Part shown: piece after piece, positions 10,470 through 21,236 of the stretch
Layout of the letters: each line of letters opens with the position of its first letter
How positions within the stretch are numbered: position 1 is the stretch's first letter
Source: Fragilariopsis cylindrus CCMP1102
Lineage: Eukaryota; Bacillariophyta; Bacillariophyceae; Bacillariales; Bacillariaceae
Direction of reading: 5' to 3'
Length of the DNA stretch: 53,117 bases
Assembly: GCA_900095095.1 (NCBI GenBank)
Contig: FMBT01000556.1
Span: 1 to 53,117, forward strand
Translations under genes and position numbers: made by a program
The notes under the pieces: model-generated
The model's database searches: none
Told to the model about the DNA's origin: nothing
Seen by the model: only the letters and a program-made list of their open reading frames with translations

Positions 10470-12545
10470 AAAGCTAAATCATGCCCAAAATTTTACTAGT
10501 ATTTGTTAGTGTACTGTAGTATATAATAACAACTTTAGCATCAAGTATATACACCTAAAAAGTCATTTTTTTGGAAAAATAAACCATGAAGTTTATAATT
10601 GACCTATTGGATGGAGAATTCTTATATTCCTTAGTCTCCTAAGCCTATTGGTATCTCACAATGTAGGCTCACACACAGCACACATTTTAGGGATATAAAA
10701 TGTATGTGTACACACAACAAAATAACTCATATGTAAGTGTTGCAGAGGACAACAACAAATTGGTCAGGTTCACAAACATTCACGTAGTGTATTAGAATAC
10801 TGTGTTTGCCTCCTACAACTTTCTTGTTTCTGTGGTTCCAGAATAAAATTTGTTTTGCTAATGTGGTAGGCACAAAAACAACACAGATTTGATCAAGATG
10901 AACCACAAAATATCTCATTTGAAAGGGTTTCAGAGGTCAGCACCAGATGAGTCAGGTGCACAAACATTCAAATAGTATACTAGAACATTGTGTTTGCCTC
11001 CTACAATTTTCTTGTTTCTGTGGTTCCAGAATAAAATTTGTTTTGCTAATGTGGTAGGCACAAAAACAACACAGATTTGATCAAGATGAACCACAAAATA
11101 TCTCATTTGAAAGGGTTTCAGAGGTCAACACCAGATGAGTCAGGTTCACAAACATTATTCATGCCTCCTACAATTTTTCTGTTCATGTGGTTGAGGAATA
11201 AAATTCGTTCTACTAATGTGGTAGGCACAAAAACAACTAGGTGAATAAGAGATCCAGGTGTAGGTTGGTATGAAACACAATCGTTCAACAGTACTAGACA
11301 GATTGAATGTGTTTGCCTCCTACCATCCCTGGTGGTTCATTGTCACTTGACTAAAGTAATTCTGATTGGTGCCATGTTTATCCCACAAATTCCCCAGTGG
11401 AGTTTGGTTATTGGAATATTATTAAACAACTACTTTGAATAATAATAATAAGATGACGAATAACTTCTCCTTAGGTTCTAGAACCAGCATGGTGCACCAA
11501 AATACCACCCAATCATCCATATCATACCCATAGGGGATGAACTAAGGGTCATGATGATCCCTCATACTTACCTTATTCTTGGCTCCAGAACAAAAACATT
11601 GCATTTCAGCCAATATGTCATGTTTCCATGCCCAACAGTACCATTCAGAAATAGGCTGCCACACCATCAAAAAAAAGGAATTGGACCATGGTTTCAACAC
11701 CCAGATACCTTCCATATATGCATGCATATGGACAAACTACACCAACAATGCTTGGAACATTTGCCATATTGGTGGTGTGCTGGGGTGGGAACAATAGAAT
11801 AGACATAAAATGGCCCAAAATGCACACTTTACAAAAATATTTGAGATGCTACCTCACCTATACCAGGTATGCTGAGTCCCAAATAAAATAGCTAGGCAAC
11901 AACCTAATTCATAAGGGTTTTTGATTATATCATTGCTTTAGGTAACCATACATATAAAACACACAATTTCTCTAAGTGCCAAGTGCACGTGTAATCAAGG
12001 CTGTGATGCACCATCAATACAGACCTAATAACCTTGAAAGATTATATGGAGCTCAACATTATACCTATGGGTACAAGGTCCAACCATTGCTTAGGGCTAT
12101 AGGGAGGTTAGGAAGGTGCCAGGGTGTGCTAATCCCCCCAAAGGGTCATTTAGGCCCCAAAAAAGGGTTTCCTCCTTTAGCAGCCACATCAGTATGGTCC
12201 TGCCCATAGCTTGCCAAGTTTATATTCCTTTTGGTATATATGGTCAACCCCATGTTCTTACTTTGGGACAATTCATCTTTTTGAGTGTGTACTAGGTCAC
12301 ATACCCCCCCCCCCCCCCTACTTGGCCATTTTCCCATGTCCTAGGCTGCATCACACCCTTTACCACTTTCCAGTGTGAAGAACACATACCTAGCACACCA
12401 AAGTCCGGTCCAGGTATCCACCCTAGGCATATTAAACTCAGATTATACCCTCTGATTGGAACGTTATACATGCTAGGATGGGTTAGAATGCCAGAAAGTG
12501 GAGTGGTACAGGTAGCAAGTACCACAGGACATGATTTAGTTTTTT
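10470..12545. mobile_element. Repeat element copy B, inverted interior
   Basis: The left block (10470-10700: CTAAATCATGCCC, ACTAGTATTTGTTAGTG, CAATGTAGGCTCACACACAGCACACA) matches 45041-45245 in the same orientation. Everything inside is inverted relative to that copy: the 188-bp units at 10730-11260 read on minus, and 12030-12260 reversed matches 45330-45530 (ATATATACCAAA, GGGGCCTAAATG, GGACCTTGTA). Near the right end (about 12525-12545) the reverse complement reads AACTAAATCATG, like the left end, so the element may have inverted termini. The middle (11280-12000) has only short frames with no recognised protein. A poly-C run lies at about 12305-12318. Confidence 0.65.
10730..11260 (-). repeat. 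188-bp tandem repeat array, about 2.8 units
   Basis: On the minus strand the unit starts ATGAGATATTTTGTG; unit starts fall at 11106, 10918 and 10730, an exact 188-bp spacing. Each carries a short frame beginning MRYFV and containing NHRNKK and VGGK. Units are related to those at 45576-46520 but in the opposite orientation relative to the shared left flank. Confidence 0.8.
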
Positions 12546-14311
12546 TGCGTCATTTAAGATAAAAACTAAATAAGTACACACTACTCTGTCCTTTGACTAG
12601 AAGTTAAAATGTTTCTAATTAAGAACTTTTTTTGCACAAAAGTATTAGTATTTTTAATTAGTGTTTTTAATTAACTAAAACGCTTGAACACGGAATGTTA
12701 AAATCATACTAAAATGATGGCATAATATCTTCTCCTCTTCCTAGTATTACTAAGGTATGGTAGCTAGCATCTAGTAGTACTGACAATTAGTTGTTCTCTT
12801 TGCTATTGATTTTGATCTGCCTTGGGATAATGATATCTAGACAGGAGAGTACAAATATTTTTCAATTACCCCATCATACTGTACTACACACACACACATA
12901 CTACATACACACACACACAATCTATCTATCTATATCCTTCTTATTGACAACAATCACTGCTAAAATAACAACAAAAACAAAACAACAACAGTAGTAGTAG
13001 GGCAAGGATTGGTTAAAGGAACACAAGTAGCGAGGGATGCATGGAGCCTATATGATGCACAGTATGGGATAAATAAAAAAAAGAGGAGAGAATGATGAGA
13101 TAATAAACAATACCGCGTGCGAATTAGATTTGGCGCGAATTGGATACAAAGCCTCTTCGTCTTTTGCCACCGGACAGGAGAATACGGCAGAGCAAGACGC
13201 GAATTGAATGAATCACACATCAACATAATTGTCAACACAGGGGCTTATATAGCAACAACGGCAACGTTACACAAAAATTAAATATCGGATACTAACGCGC
13301 CTCATTTTTCCTATAAAATTTGTCGAACTCGGATGTGATTTAAAGAATCTAGATATGTGATTTGTTAAAACTTAAACACTAGGATGGAACGGAATTTTTC
13401 ATAAAAGCGCGTGTCACGCATGTCAAACTACTACTGCTTATGATGATTTTAAAAAAAAAGATACACAAATACTAATACAAGAACATATTTTTGTCGAGAA
13501 GAAAAAAAGGACGTTGTAAATCTGTTAACTCCCCATCTTTTACATACGCTTGACGGGTATGTAGTTACTGTACTATACATTCTGTATTATTGTGTGTGCG
13601 TTTACGTGTGTAGGCGCCACATCAATTCTAATATTATTACCGATACAGTTTTGTATCTAAATGAGACAGAATTACCGTCATCTAACCGCCAAATCTTAGA
13701 TTGAATGAGGGGGGAACACGTACACACATACACATTATTTTTAACAGTCACAAACAAACAAGCCATCACAATAGAATACTACTGTAAGAAACGAAATAAG
13801 CAGAATCAATTAAGTATCGACTACAAAGACGGATACAGTTTGATCGAATAAACCTGCCTTCCTTCCTTCCTTCTGTCCCTTCTTATTCTCATTCTTATTC
13901 GCGTCGGCAACAGAAGAAAATAGAATAGAGATCGGCAGCGTAGACAGATAGACGACCCATTCGTCTAGCTAGCCTAGCCTAGTCCAGTCCAGTCCAGTCC
14001 AGTCCAGTCAGCCTACCCTAGCCTAGCCTCGTTTCTCCCGCTGTGCCAAAATCGAACAAAAAAGATATCGAATAGCCGGACTATAGCGAATTCTATAATA
14101 GCCCGGTACAGTCCAATTCAGTACAGTTCAGTACAGTTCAATTAGTACAGTACAATTCGGTCCAGTACAGCCCGAAAAACGAACGAACGAACGAACGAAC
14201 GAAAAAGTCTAGCGGAGATATTGCGCAACAAGTCGAATTCGGATTTGATTCTTCTACTCTATCGAACTTTAGTTCAAGAAGCAGAATATAAGCCAGTAGT
14301 TATCTCTCATT
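12546..14311. other. Intergenic spacer
   Basis: AT-rich, with a CACACA/TACA microsatellite at 12883-12918 and a TATC run near 12920-12935. I find no coding region that I would defend. Confidence 0.45.
13960..14205. repeat. Short tandem and GTACAGT-type repeats before the next gene
   Basis: Consecutive arrays: CTAGC words, (CCAGT)n at 13982-14009, repeated CAGTACAGTTCA at 14108-14145, and (GAAC)n at 14178-14203. They end about 110 bp before the ATG at 14312, so they form the proximal upstream region of that gene. Whether they are regulatory is unknown. Confidence 0.6.
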
Positions 14312-17188
14312 ATGACATCACACAGAGGACGTCGAGGAGGTGCTGGTGGTGGTGATGGTGGTGGTGAAAGTAGCACACCATGTTCATCCATAACTTCTTT
14401 ATTGTTGTGTAATGGTGGAGATTCATCATCATCGATGAAACAACGGCACACTATTGTTAGCAATATCAACAGTAATAGCAGTAGCAAAAAGGATTATATA
14501 TTATGTGGACAGGCTGGTTCATCGCAGAAGGTAGATACAAAACCACGAGGAGAACAACCGATGAGAAATAGAAGTGAAAATCTACTGACAGAAATTGATA
14601 GTGTACGTGATATTGGTGCATCACCAGAAGGTGATGCAGCACCCAAAGAACTGTATGCGATTGGTGCAGTATTCGATCATATTTATAGAGGAGGGTCTCC
14701 GATGAATTGTATAAGTGTCTTCCAGAAGGAAGTCAAACGACAAAAAACAGCCGATCAATATTTAATGTCTTGTCATATGTGTAGTAGTGATAACGCCTAT
14801 GATGCATTAATGACAAATGTTCTAAAGGATGATGATGATACATTATTTGATGATACTACTACTACTGATGGTAGTTACTTATTTGGAGGAGATCGAACAT
14901 ATCAATCATTTTCAAATTCCTACTTTGATTTGTTTGGTGGAGATAATTCAACAATAGATGATAATCAATCATTGCAAACTTTCCTAACGGATGAATATGG
15001 TGGTGATCCAAGGAATGGTACTATCCTACAAGTTCCACCAGTTGATTCAATCGGTGGTGGTAATAGTAGTAAGAAGCAATCACTTTTAATGAGATTCCGT
15101 AATAATAATAATAACAAAAAACGTGGAACAAGTGCAAGTGCAAGTGGATCAGCAACAACAAGTGGTTTTCGAATACCGGAGGAACTAAATATTAGTCATA
15201 TTCCCTATCAACGTAGTATTAGTAATGATCGATCAACTACTAGTTCATCAATGTGGAGTGGTATCGTATCATCAATATCTCCGTCAAAAACATCGAAAAC
15301 ATCGAAAAAGTCAAAATCATCATCACGCCTGGATAATTCACTTCTAGATAACGATAGGACTAGTATTGGTATAGGTGGAAGTAGTAGTTTCAAGAAACGA
15401 TCGTCTGCTGTAGAACCAATCATTGAAGAAGAAAATGAAGATGACAGAGATCAAGGCGATAGTGGTGATACTACTACCAACACTAGTAGTAGTAGAGGTT
15501 CTTCTACTTCTCGTAGCAATAGTAATACAGTAACTACTTATGCTGATGATGATCACAATCAACAAGATGAACTTAGTGTGGCTGATACAATGCAACGTTT
15601 AAAGATATGGAGTGAGGTATTTGTTGCAGTAGCTAATGAAAATGTACCAAAAGCTGTCGATGCAGCAAAAACGGCCGGGAAAGTAGTTTCAACACATGCC
15701 GAAACTGCTGCATCACATGCTGCAATACATGCTGGTCATGCATCTAAGGCTGCTGCAATACATGCTGGACATGCATCTAAGGCTGCTGCAATACATGCTG
15801 GACATGCATCTAAGGCTGCTGCAATAGAAGCTGCTGCTTTTCAAAGGGAAATTTCTTATAATATAAATTCCTTTCAATTAGAATCCAAAAATGTTGATGA
15901 TGATAATAATAAGAATGAAAAAAACAAGAATAAACCATTAAATAGTTTAGCAGCAAGAATGCAACATTTGGCAAGTAAAGAACCAACTGCATGCTTTGCT
16001 GTATCAGAACAACAAAAACAACAACAAAGTTCTATTACTTCCAATAAGCCCAGTCCCAATTCCAAGAATGACACAGTTCTTGCAGGATCTGAATCATTTG
16101 ATATAGTAACAACAACAACAGGGAGCAAAAACGCAACAGATGCTGGTAGTAGTTCGTTATCTGTTGCTGGTTCTCATCGAAATTTCCATCATCCACAAGG
16201 AAGTGTTACTAGCGGGTTGTAGGCGGAGGAGGAGATCATGATTCTGTGAATACAACACCTTCGCGACTAGCATTGCCAGCTTCTATAACTACAGGTACTA
16301 CTAGCGCTTCGTTCAAGACGACGATAACACCACCTACAACCCCTACTCCTTCTGCTACTACTGTTACTTCATCGGTTAATGCTGTATCACCATTATCATC
16401 ATCATCATCACCTAAAAGGCGATCGTTCTTTCTTTCACGTCGACGCAAGAACAGCAACAATAAGGAAAATGCTACTATTAGTACTACTAATGCTGTCACT
16501 ACTACTGCGTCACCGTCAACGCCGATAGCTGTTGCAGTATCTCCAATCGTCCTCCACTCATCCCAAAGCAAGGCACAGGTAGTGTAGTACTGTAGTAATA
16601 GTTTGCTATACCATCGTCCACAAACAGTACTGATGGTAGTAATACTGGCGGTGTTTCTACTAATAATGATTCGACTGCAGCTATTGTGAATATCGATCAT
16701 TCATCATCGTCAATGACGTCCTCTGTGGTTGTTCCACCATCTCCGAAGAAAGCATCCTCATCATTACCGCCGATGCCAATTGTTACTGGCCGTGGTAGCG
16801 GTGAAAGTATAGCTAGCAATACAAGTACGACAAAGAGACGTTTTCCATCATTCCGTTCACGACGACTACTACGTAACAAAGAAAAGGATACAGAAGAAGA
16901 AATACAAATAATGTTCCAACCAGCAACAACGCCAACGAATACAACAGAGCTACTACATGACGTTGCTGATAATGACATTGAAATTGCTACAGTTGCTGTT
17001 ACTTCTACAGTCATACCGTTTGATGACGACAAAACAGAATATGCAGATTGTGATGATTCTATTGAAGAAAAACAAAACAACGACCACGAAAATGAAATGA
17101 AAATGAAAAGACAATAACAGCACCTAGTAGTATTCAAACATCACCAATAGAACAACGATCAGGATTTGAAGTACCACAAATGTTATAA
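14312..17188 (+). CDS. Low-complexity protein with Ala/His 11-residue repeats, unknown function
   Basis: Long frame 14312-16222 (636 codons); coding character then continues in shifted frames to the TAA at 17186-17188 (C-terminus SGFEVPQML). Frame changes occur near 16217, around 16550-16600 (a GTAGT-type microsatellite, probably more than one) and near 17113; those at 16217 and 17113 behave as one missing base. The protein is rich in Ser, Thr, Asn, Asp and basic patches (KKSKSSS, SRRRKN, RRLLRNKEK). Around residues 430-515 is a predicted helix with the repeat AAIHAGHASKA three times in a row. I recognise no family. The Ser/Arg patches would suit a phosphorylated or nucleic-acid-binding protein, which is only a guess. 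Two other genes here (26019-29294 and 30943-33951) also end with [ST]GFE[VI] near the C-terminus. Confidence 0.6.
15714..15830 (+). repeat. 33-bp in-frame repeat, three copies
   Basis: GCTGCTGCAATACATGCTGG plus CATGCATCTAAG is repeated with almost no change, encoding the 11-residue unit AAIHAGHASKA. The near identity at DNA level points to recent slippage or unequal exchange. Confidence 0.85.
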
Positions 17189-17574
17189 TGACACGTATAG
17201 AAATTTAAATATAAATATAAATAAAATTAATAATATACAACATAGATGCGGTTGTTGCTTCGATCCGTGTTTTCAGTTACGGTCAAACTATGGAAGGCTA
17301 GATGGCAATCGTTTTTTCGTGCGCGACCAAAAGGGGTGTTTAATTCCAATAAAATCCACTAAAATCAAGTTTAAATTAATTAACTTGTTTATATTGCGAA
17401 CCCACCTAAGCCCATTGAAGCGCTATCTAGCATGCAGTGGGCAACGCCCCTGGTTTCGCGAAATGATTGCTTTTGCTTCGAATCACATCCGGAACTGGTC
17501 TACTGTGAAGTCTCTGATAGATTACAGTAAGCATATAGCACGGTAGTAATAGTACTTCCTCCAGCGAACGCTAA
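17189..17574. other. Intergenic spacer
   Basis: 3' flank of the gene ending at 17188. An open frame at 17166-17546 has no recognisable protein features and overlaps that gene's end. A CTTCCTCC end related to the 7458 MITE lies at 17555-17562 after a TA. Confidence 0.4.
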
Positions 17575-18042
17575 TTCGCACGCGCTATGAGGAATTATTA
17601 CACGAAAAAAGCGGGTGAACCCTTAAATCTTCGTAAGAAGATCTTCGCCTATTTTTATTTAGATTTCGCTTATTTTTATTTTTTCGTACATTTCGCATTT
17701 CGTGAGTCAGTTGTTCTTCAATTGGTTCTTCGCTCAAATGTCTCTCCGATTGATACCACATTCGGGATAGTACCATTTTCGAGTGAGTTGGCAAGGTCAA
17801 CATCCGATGTAATCTTTTGTAGGTAACGGAAGGTTCCGTAGTTCATCACATATTTCGCCGACTTGATTATTGGATACAGTAGCGCCACCTTCTTGTGAGG
17901 AACCGAAACTCTGATAGTAAAATGAAAGGGCATAATATATTATATCATTTTATTTATTTGAAGTCCCACATTGAAGGAAGAATCGAAGCAATTTATCTGT
18001 GATCTGCATCGTGTAATAATTCCTCGCAATAGCGCGTGCGAA
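17575..18042. mobile_element. 468-bp element with ~31-bp terminal inverted repeats
   Basis: The left end TTCGCACGCGCTATGAGGAA..TTACACGA (17575-17605) is the reverse complement of 18009-18042, apart from a 3-nt insertion in the right arm. The interior has no convincing coding frame. A CTTCCTCC sequence just left of it links it loosely to the MITE at 7458. No clear target duplication was found. Confidence 0.55.
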
Positions 18043-18516
18043 AGCATGCCATAACAGTTACTAGTTTATGGGAAGCTGGCAACGATTACACCGTTCTTCA
18101 CACAAAACAAGGTTCGATAGAAGTCGAAATTAGAGAGTTTAGGCACTGTAAATAGAGGCAATACCGTTTTCAATACCGTTTGATGCAGTTACAAGGAAAA
18201 TATGAATTGTGATGGTAGTTCGTTTATAGCCAAAAAACTTGCAGCGTTAGCCTCGCAATATCTTGATGATACCACCTTACTACACGATTAACATCAACAT
18301 CAACATCAACATCATGCTTAATGATGACTACGCTCCGGATGACGAGGAAAGAAAAGGAAGGTGGTACCATCAAGACCAGCGAAGGAAGTGTATATTTCAT
18401 ATAAAACAGTACAAGAATATCGCATGAAATTGCTACAATAAAATCACAAAGACATAAAATTAACGAACAGGGACAAAAATCCTAACAATATAATATAAAG
18501 TATTAACTATCCAACG
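18043..18516. other. Intergenic spacer
   Basis: Holds an (ATCAAC)n run at about 18291-18312. No gene seen. Confidence 0.4.
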
Positions 18517-19553
18517 ATGATTGTTAACAAAAAGAATACCATATTCATACCGCCGTTGCTTTGCTTCTCGTGTTGTCATTACAGAAGCAAATATCAACAA
18601 TATATTTGTTCCAAACATCATCACCACCGAACAAGCAGAGTATTCTCTCGTGCAATGTGGTGGACTTATAGCACTTGAATTTGACATCTTCAAGTACAGC
18701 GACTACAATAAATACTTCGACGAAGACAGCTTTGTGAGATTGCCACAGGCCGGTGTATACCAAGGCCCTACTGACATTGAAGAGTACGTCCGCTTCACGG
18801 ATACCTCATCGCCATTCATTGACGCAAAGGTTCCTGTCTTTCAAGAATAGATTTGACTGGATTCGATCCCGAATCTGGAACATGCATATTCAATGTATAT
18901 TCAATTTCTACCGCTACATTGAGCAATGATGGCACGGAAGGCGGGTCATTCACTGCTGGACGTCTATTAAAGGTATATTATTCGATCCCGGCAGGAAAAA
19001 TTCCGAGGATTGATATCTACTTCACACCCGAATCTATTGTTGCACTTTTTAGTCAATTACAAAAGACCAACGGAGCCAAATTCGTTTGTAACGTGCTTAC
19101 CGGACCCTCTTGTCAAGATACAGACATCCCAGAGCTCAATGGAAATTTGTCTGAGAAGGGATGTATCAAAAAGTTATAAAGCTGGAACTTTTGAAAGGCG
19201 AGAACAATTACTTCGACAACCACACCCAAGGATGTAGATATTTGCACTCTGTGTTCGCAGCAACTAATCCGTTTCATTGTGCTCATTTGTCGTTTCTTCC
19301 CGTCAAAGATCCAAAGGGAAACTTCAAATGTCAGACGTCCGCTAACATCCAGCCATCTGATCTCTTTTCAGAGGAAGATATATTTAATTTGAAATTGAAA
19401 TGTTTAACCGTACCACAGTTGGGGACCGACACGTGTGTTCGACTCATCGAGGCACCTACACCTTCTCCTATTACTGTCAAACCTACTACAAAGTCTCAGA
19501 AAAAAGGAAAAGCATCAACCAAGAAGACAAAAAGGAAGAAGTCCAGCAAGTAG
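18517..19553 (+). pseudogene. Secreted diatom-family protein, frame-disrupted
   Basis: Three overlapping open frames together make one protein: VQCGGLIALEFDIFKYSDYNKYF...QGPTDIEEYVRF (frame ending 18850), then TGFDPESGTCIFNVYS...CNVLTGPSCQDTD (to 19179), then NYFDNHTQGCRYLHSVFAATNPFHCAHLSF...GNFKCQTS (to 19553). I recognise the order CGG..EFDI, IEEYVRF, GCR.LH..FA, HCAHLSF as a diatom secreted or cell-surface protein family of unknown function. The start at 18517 (MIVNKKNTIFIPPLLC) would give a signal peptide but needs a frame change by about 18590. The change near 18845 is one missing base, and the one near 19168 is an A5 run that would read through as A6. The C-terminal tail is unusually Lys-rich (KSQKKGKASTKKTKRKK). 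Decayed gene or consensus errors. Confidence 0.6.
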
Positions 19554-20101
19554 ATAGCATCGTACATTTAAGATATCACTGAATCATAACAAGTAGATAA
19601 GAAACTAAATCGAATTAAATTTAAAAACAAAGACCAATATTGTGTGTCAATTGTTATGTTTTGAGCATTCTTTGCATGTGATAGTATTGTCCTTTGTACT
19701 GCACAGAACCTACTATAGCTTCTATATTGGTAGTAGTGCTCATGAGTTGCTTCACCTTGTTCTCTAACAGTTAATAGCTCTACCCAGAAAATTCATCTCT
19801 TTATAGGTTTGTTCCTGTTTGAAATAGTAGTACTACTTTCCTGATATTTCTATAGCTATCGAAAGTGCGCATTGACTTTAAAATATTGCACGATTCGAAT
19901 GATCATTCTTAAATAAAATGAGGCGAACATGTCTGACATTGAGACATTAAAATTGCTCATTACTCTGTGCGCGAAAATTGGTAGCGTGAAACTGGTAGCG
20001 CGAAGTGAGAAGATCTGAAAGGAGATCTTGTACGGTACAGCAGTACTCAAACTTGACTTGTACAGCCATACCGGTACGACATGATGACAACTTAACAACG
20101 T
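19554..20101. other. Intergenic spacer
   Basis: No gene recognised. Contains TAGCGTGAAACTGGTAGCGCGAA (19981-20003 region), echoed in inverted form near 24840-24875. Confidence 0.4.
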
Positions 20102-20235
20102 ATTCGACCACGTGTCACGACGTATCTGTAATTTTTGTCCGTTTAAACTCTTTTTCGACAAAAATGTGGGTTTTGCTCGCATAAAATTCAGAATAGGCGT
20201 GTTCTGTGTGTGTCGCCGTGACTAAAGATAGGAAG
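20102..20235 (+). repeat. Inverted repeat, left copy (flanks ABC gene)
   Basis: ATTCGACCACGTGT...GTAATTTTTGTCCGTTTAAA...TGTGTGTCGCCGTGACTAAA matches 24917-25034 in reverse complement over about 120-130 bp with small indels. Confidence 0.75.
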
Positions 20236-20672
20236 AAGGCGAGCGAAATGAGAGATGTAACTACATTCACAGCATCATGCATGGAAGATGGAAGATGAAA
20301 GATCGAGAATTTGTGAAGATCGCGCATCATCAACATCACGTTAATTCGTGACTAAATCTTTTCGTCTCAATCACGGCACATTCTCTTATGTGCGATCCTG
20401 CGGGATACAGTAGATTGTTTCTTTCTCTTTTTCAATTGTTAAAAAACAATTCAGTTAACGAAGAAGAAAACTCCAGCGACGATGACAATAACAATGACAA
20501 ATTTGTTGTCAATGAAACCAATTCTTAGGCCGTGATGATTCAACTGCTTCGTCGTGAGTCATGAATCATGAGTGGTCACTGTGTCTGAGGTCCTCGTAAA
20601 GTTTCAACTCAATCCTAAATTATAGGAAAATGGTTGGTGAATCAAAAATAAATCCTAATTTTTTTTTTTAAG

Positions 20673-20870
20673 AATGGCAAGAAAAGAGAGAACAATCAAA
20701 CCCATGCAGCGTCCTGGGATGATAACGTTGCACAGCTCCTACAGTTCCAACAACAAGCTAGAAACTATAACGTTCCGTACAATGAAAAAAGTCCTACTCC
20801 GTTGGCCAAGCAGCATAGATGGCCTATATCAGCGTACAGAATACAAACGTTGAAGGAGAATTATTTTTGA
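20673..20870 (+). pseudogene. Helicase-associated (HA) domain exon remnant
   Basis: A T-run and AG acceptor (20660-20672) precede a 65-codon open stretch ending TGA at 20868-20870. It contains SWDDNVAQLLQFQQQ, NYNVPYNE, PLAKQHRW and YRIQTLKENYF. The pattern W...V..L..F......NVP.....LA.....R..YR...L matches the HA domain, which is abundant in diatoms. An acidic in-frame stretch EEENSSDDDNNNDK at about 20458-20500 may be an upstream exon. No start codon or full gene could be built, so this is a fragment or a poorly spliced small gene. Confidence 0.4.
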
Positions 20871-21236
20871 TATACACTTCTCTCACTATCGATCAGATCA
20901 AGCTGTTGACGGATATTGGAATGGAATGGTGTGGAGTGGAGTGGAAAGATTCAAGGTAGTATGACAGTAAAGAAAGTAAAGAAGACGACGATTACAACTG
21001 TAATTATATGCACTATAAAGAAGGTTCAATTTATATCTCGAAATATTCGCCGAAATTTCTATTACCGCGATCTCGTGTATTATGAGAATGAAACAAAGGT
21101 TTATCACATAAATAACTTTAATTATAATAAAATGACTTCGTATTACTCAATAGATTGACGTATATTTACATCGATGCGTGTACTGTATGGCCCTTCAAAA
21201 ATCAAATACGAGGAGGTATCATTTATCTTTCTATTA
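20871..21236. other. Intergenic spacer
   Basis: Short GGAATGGAATGG-type repeats at 20916-20945 and AT-rich sequence downstream of the ABC gene's stop. No feature recognised. Confidence 0.4.

Noticed and set aside
11542..11891. Overlapping short frames on both strands
   Set aside because: They lie inside the repeat element, overlap each other on opposite strands and show no protein-like conservation with the other copy.
12960..13238. 92-codon minus-strand frame
   Set aside because: Composition is dominated by simple Leu/Phe and Thr/Val runs from repeats; no domain, no context.
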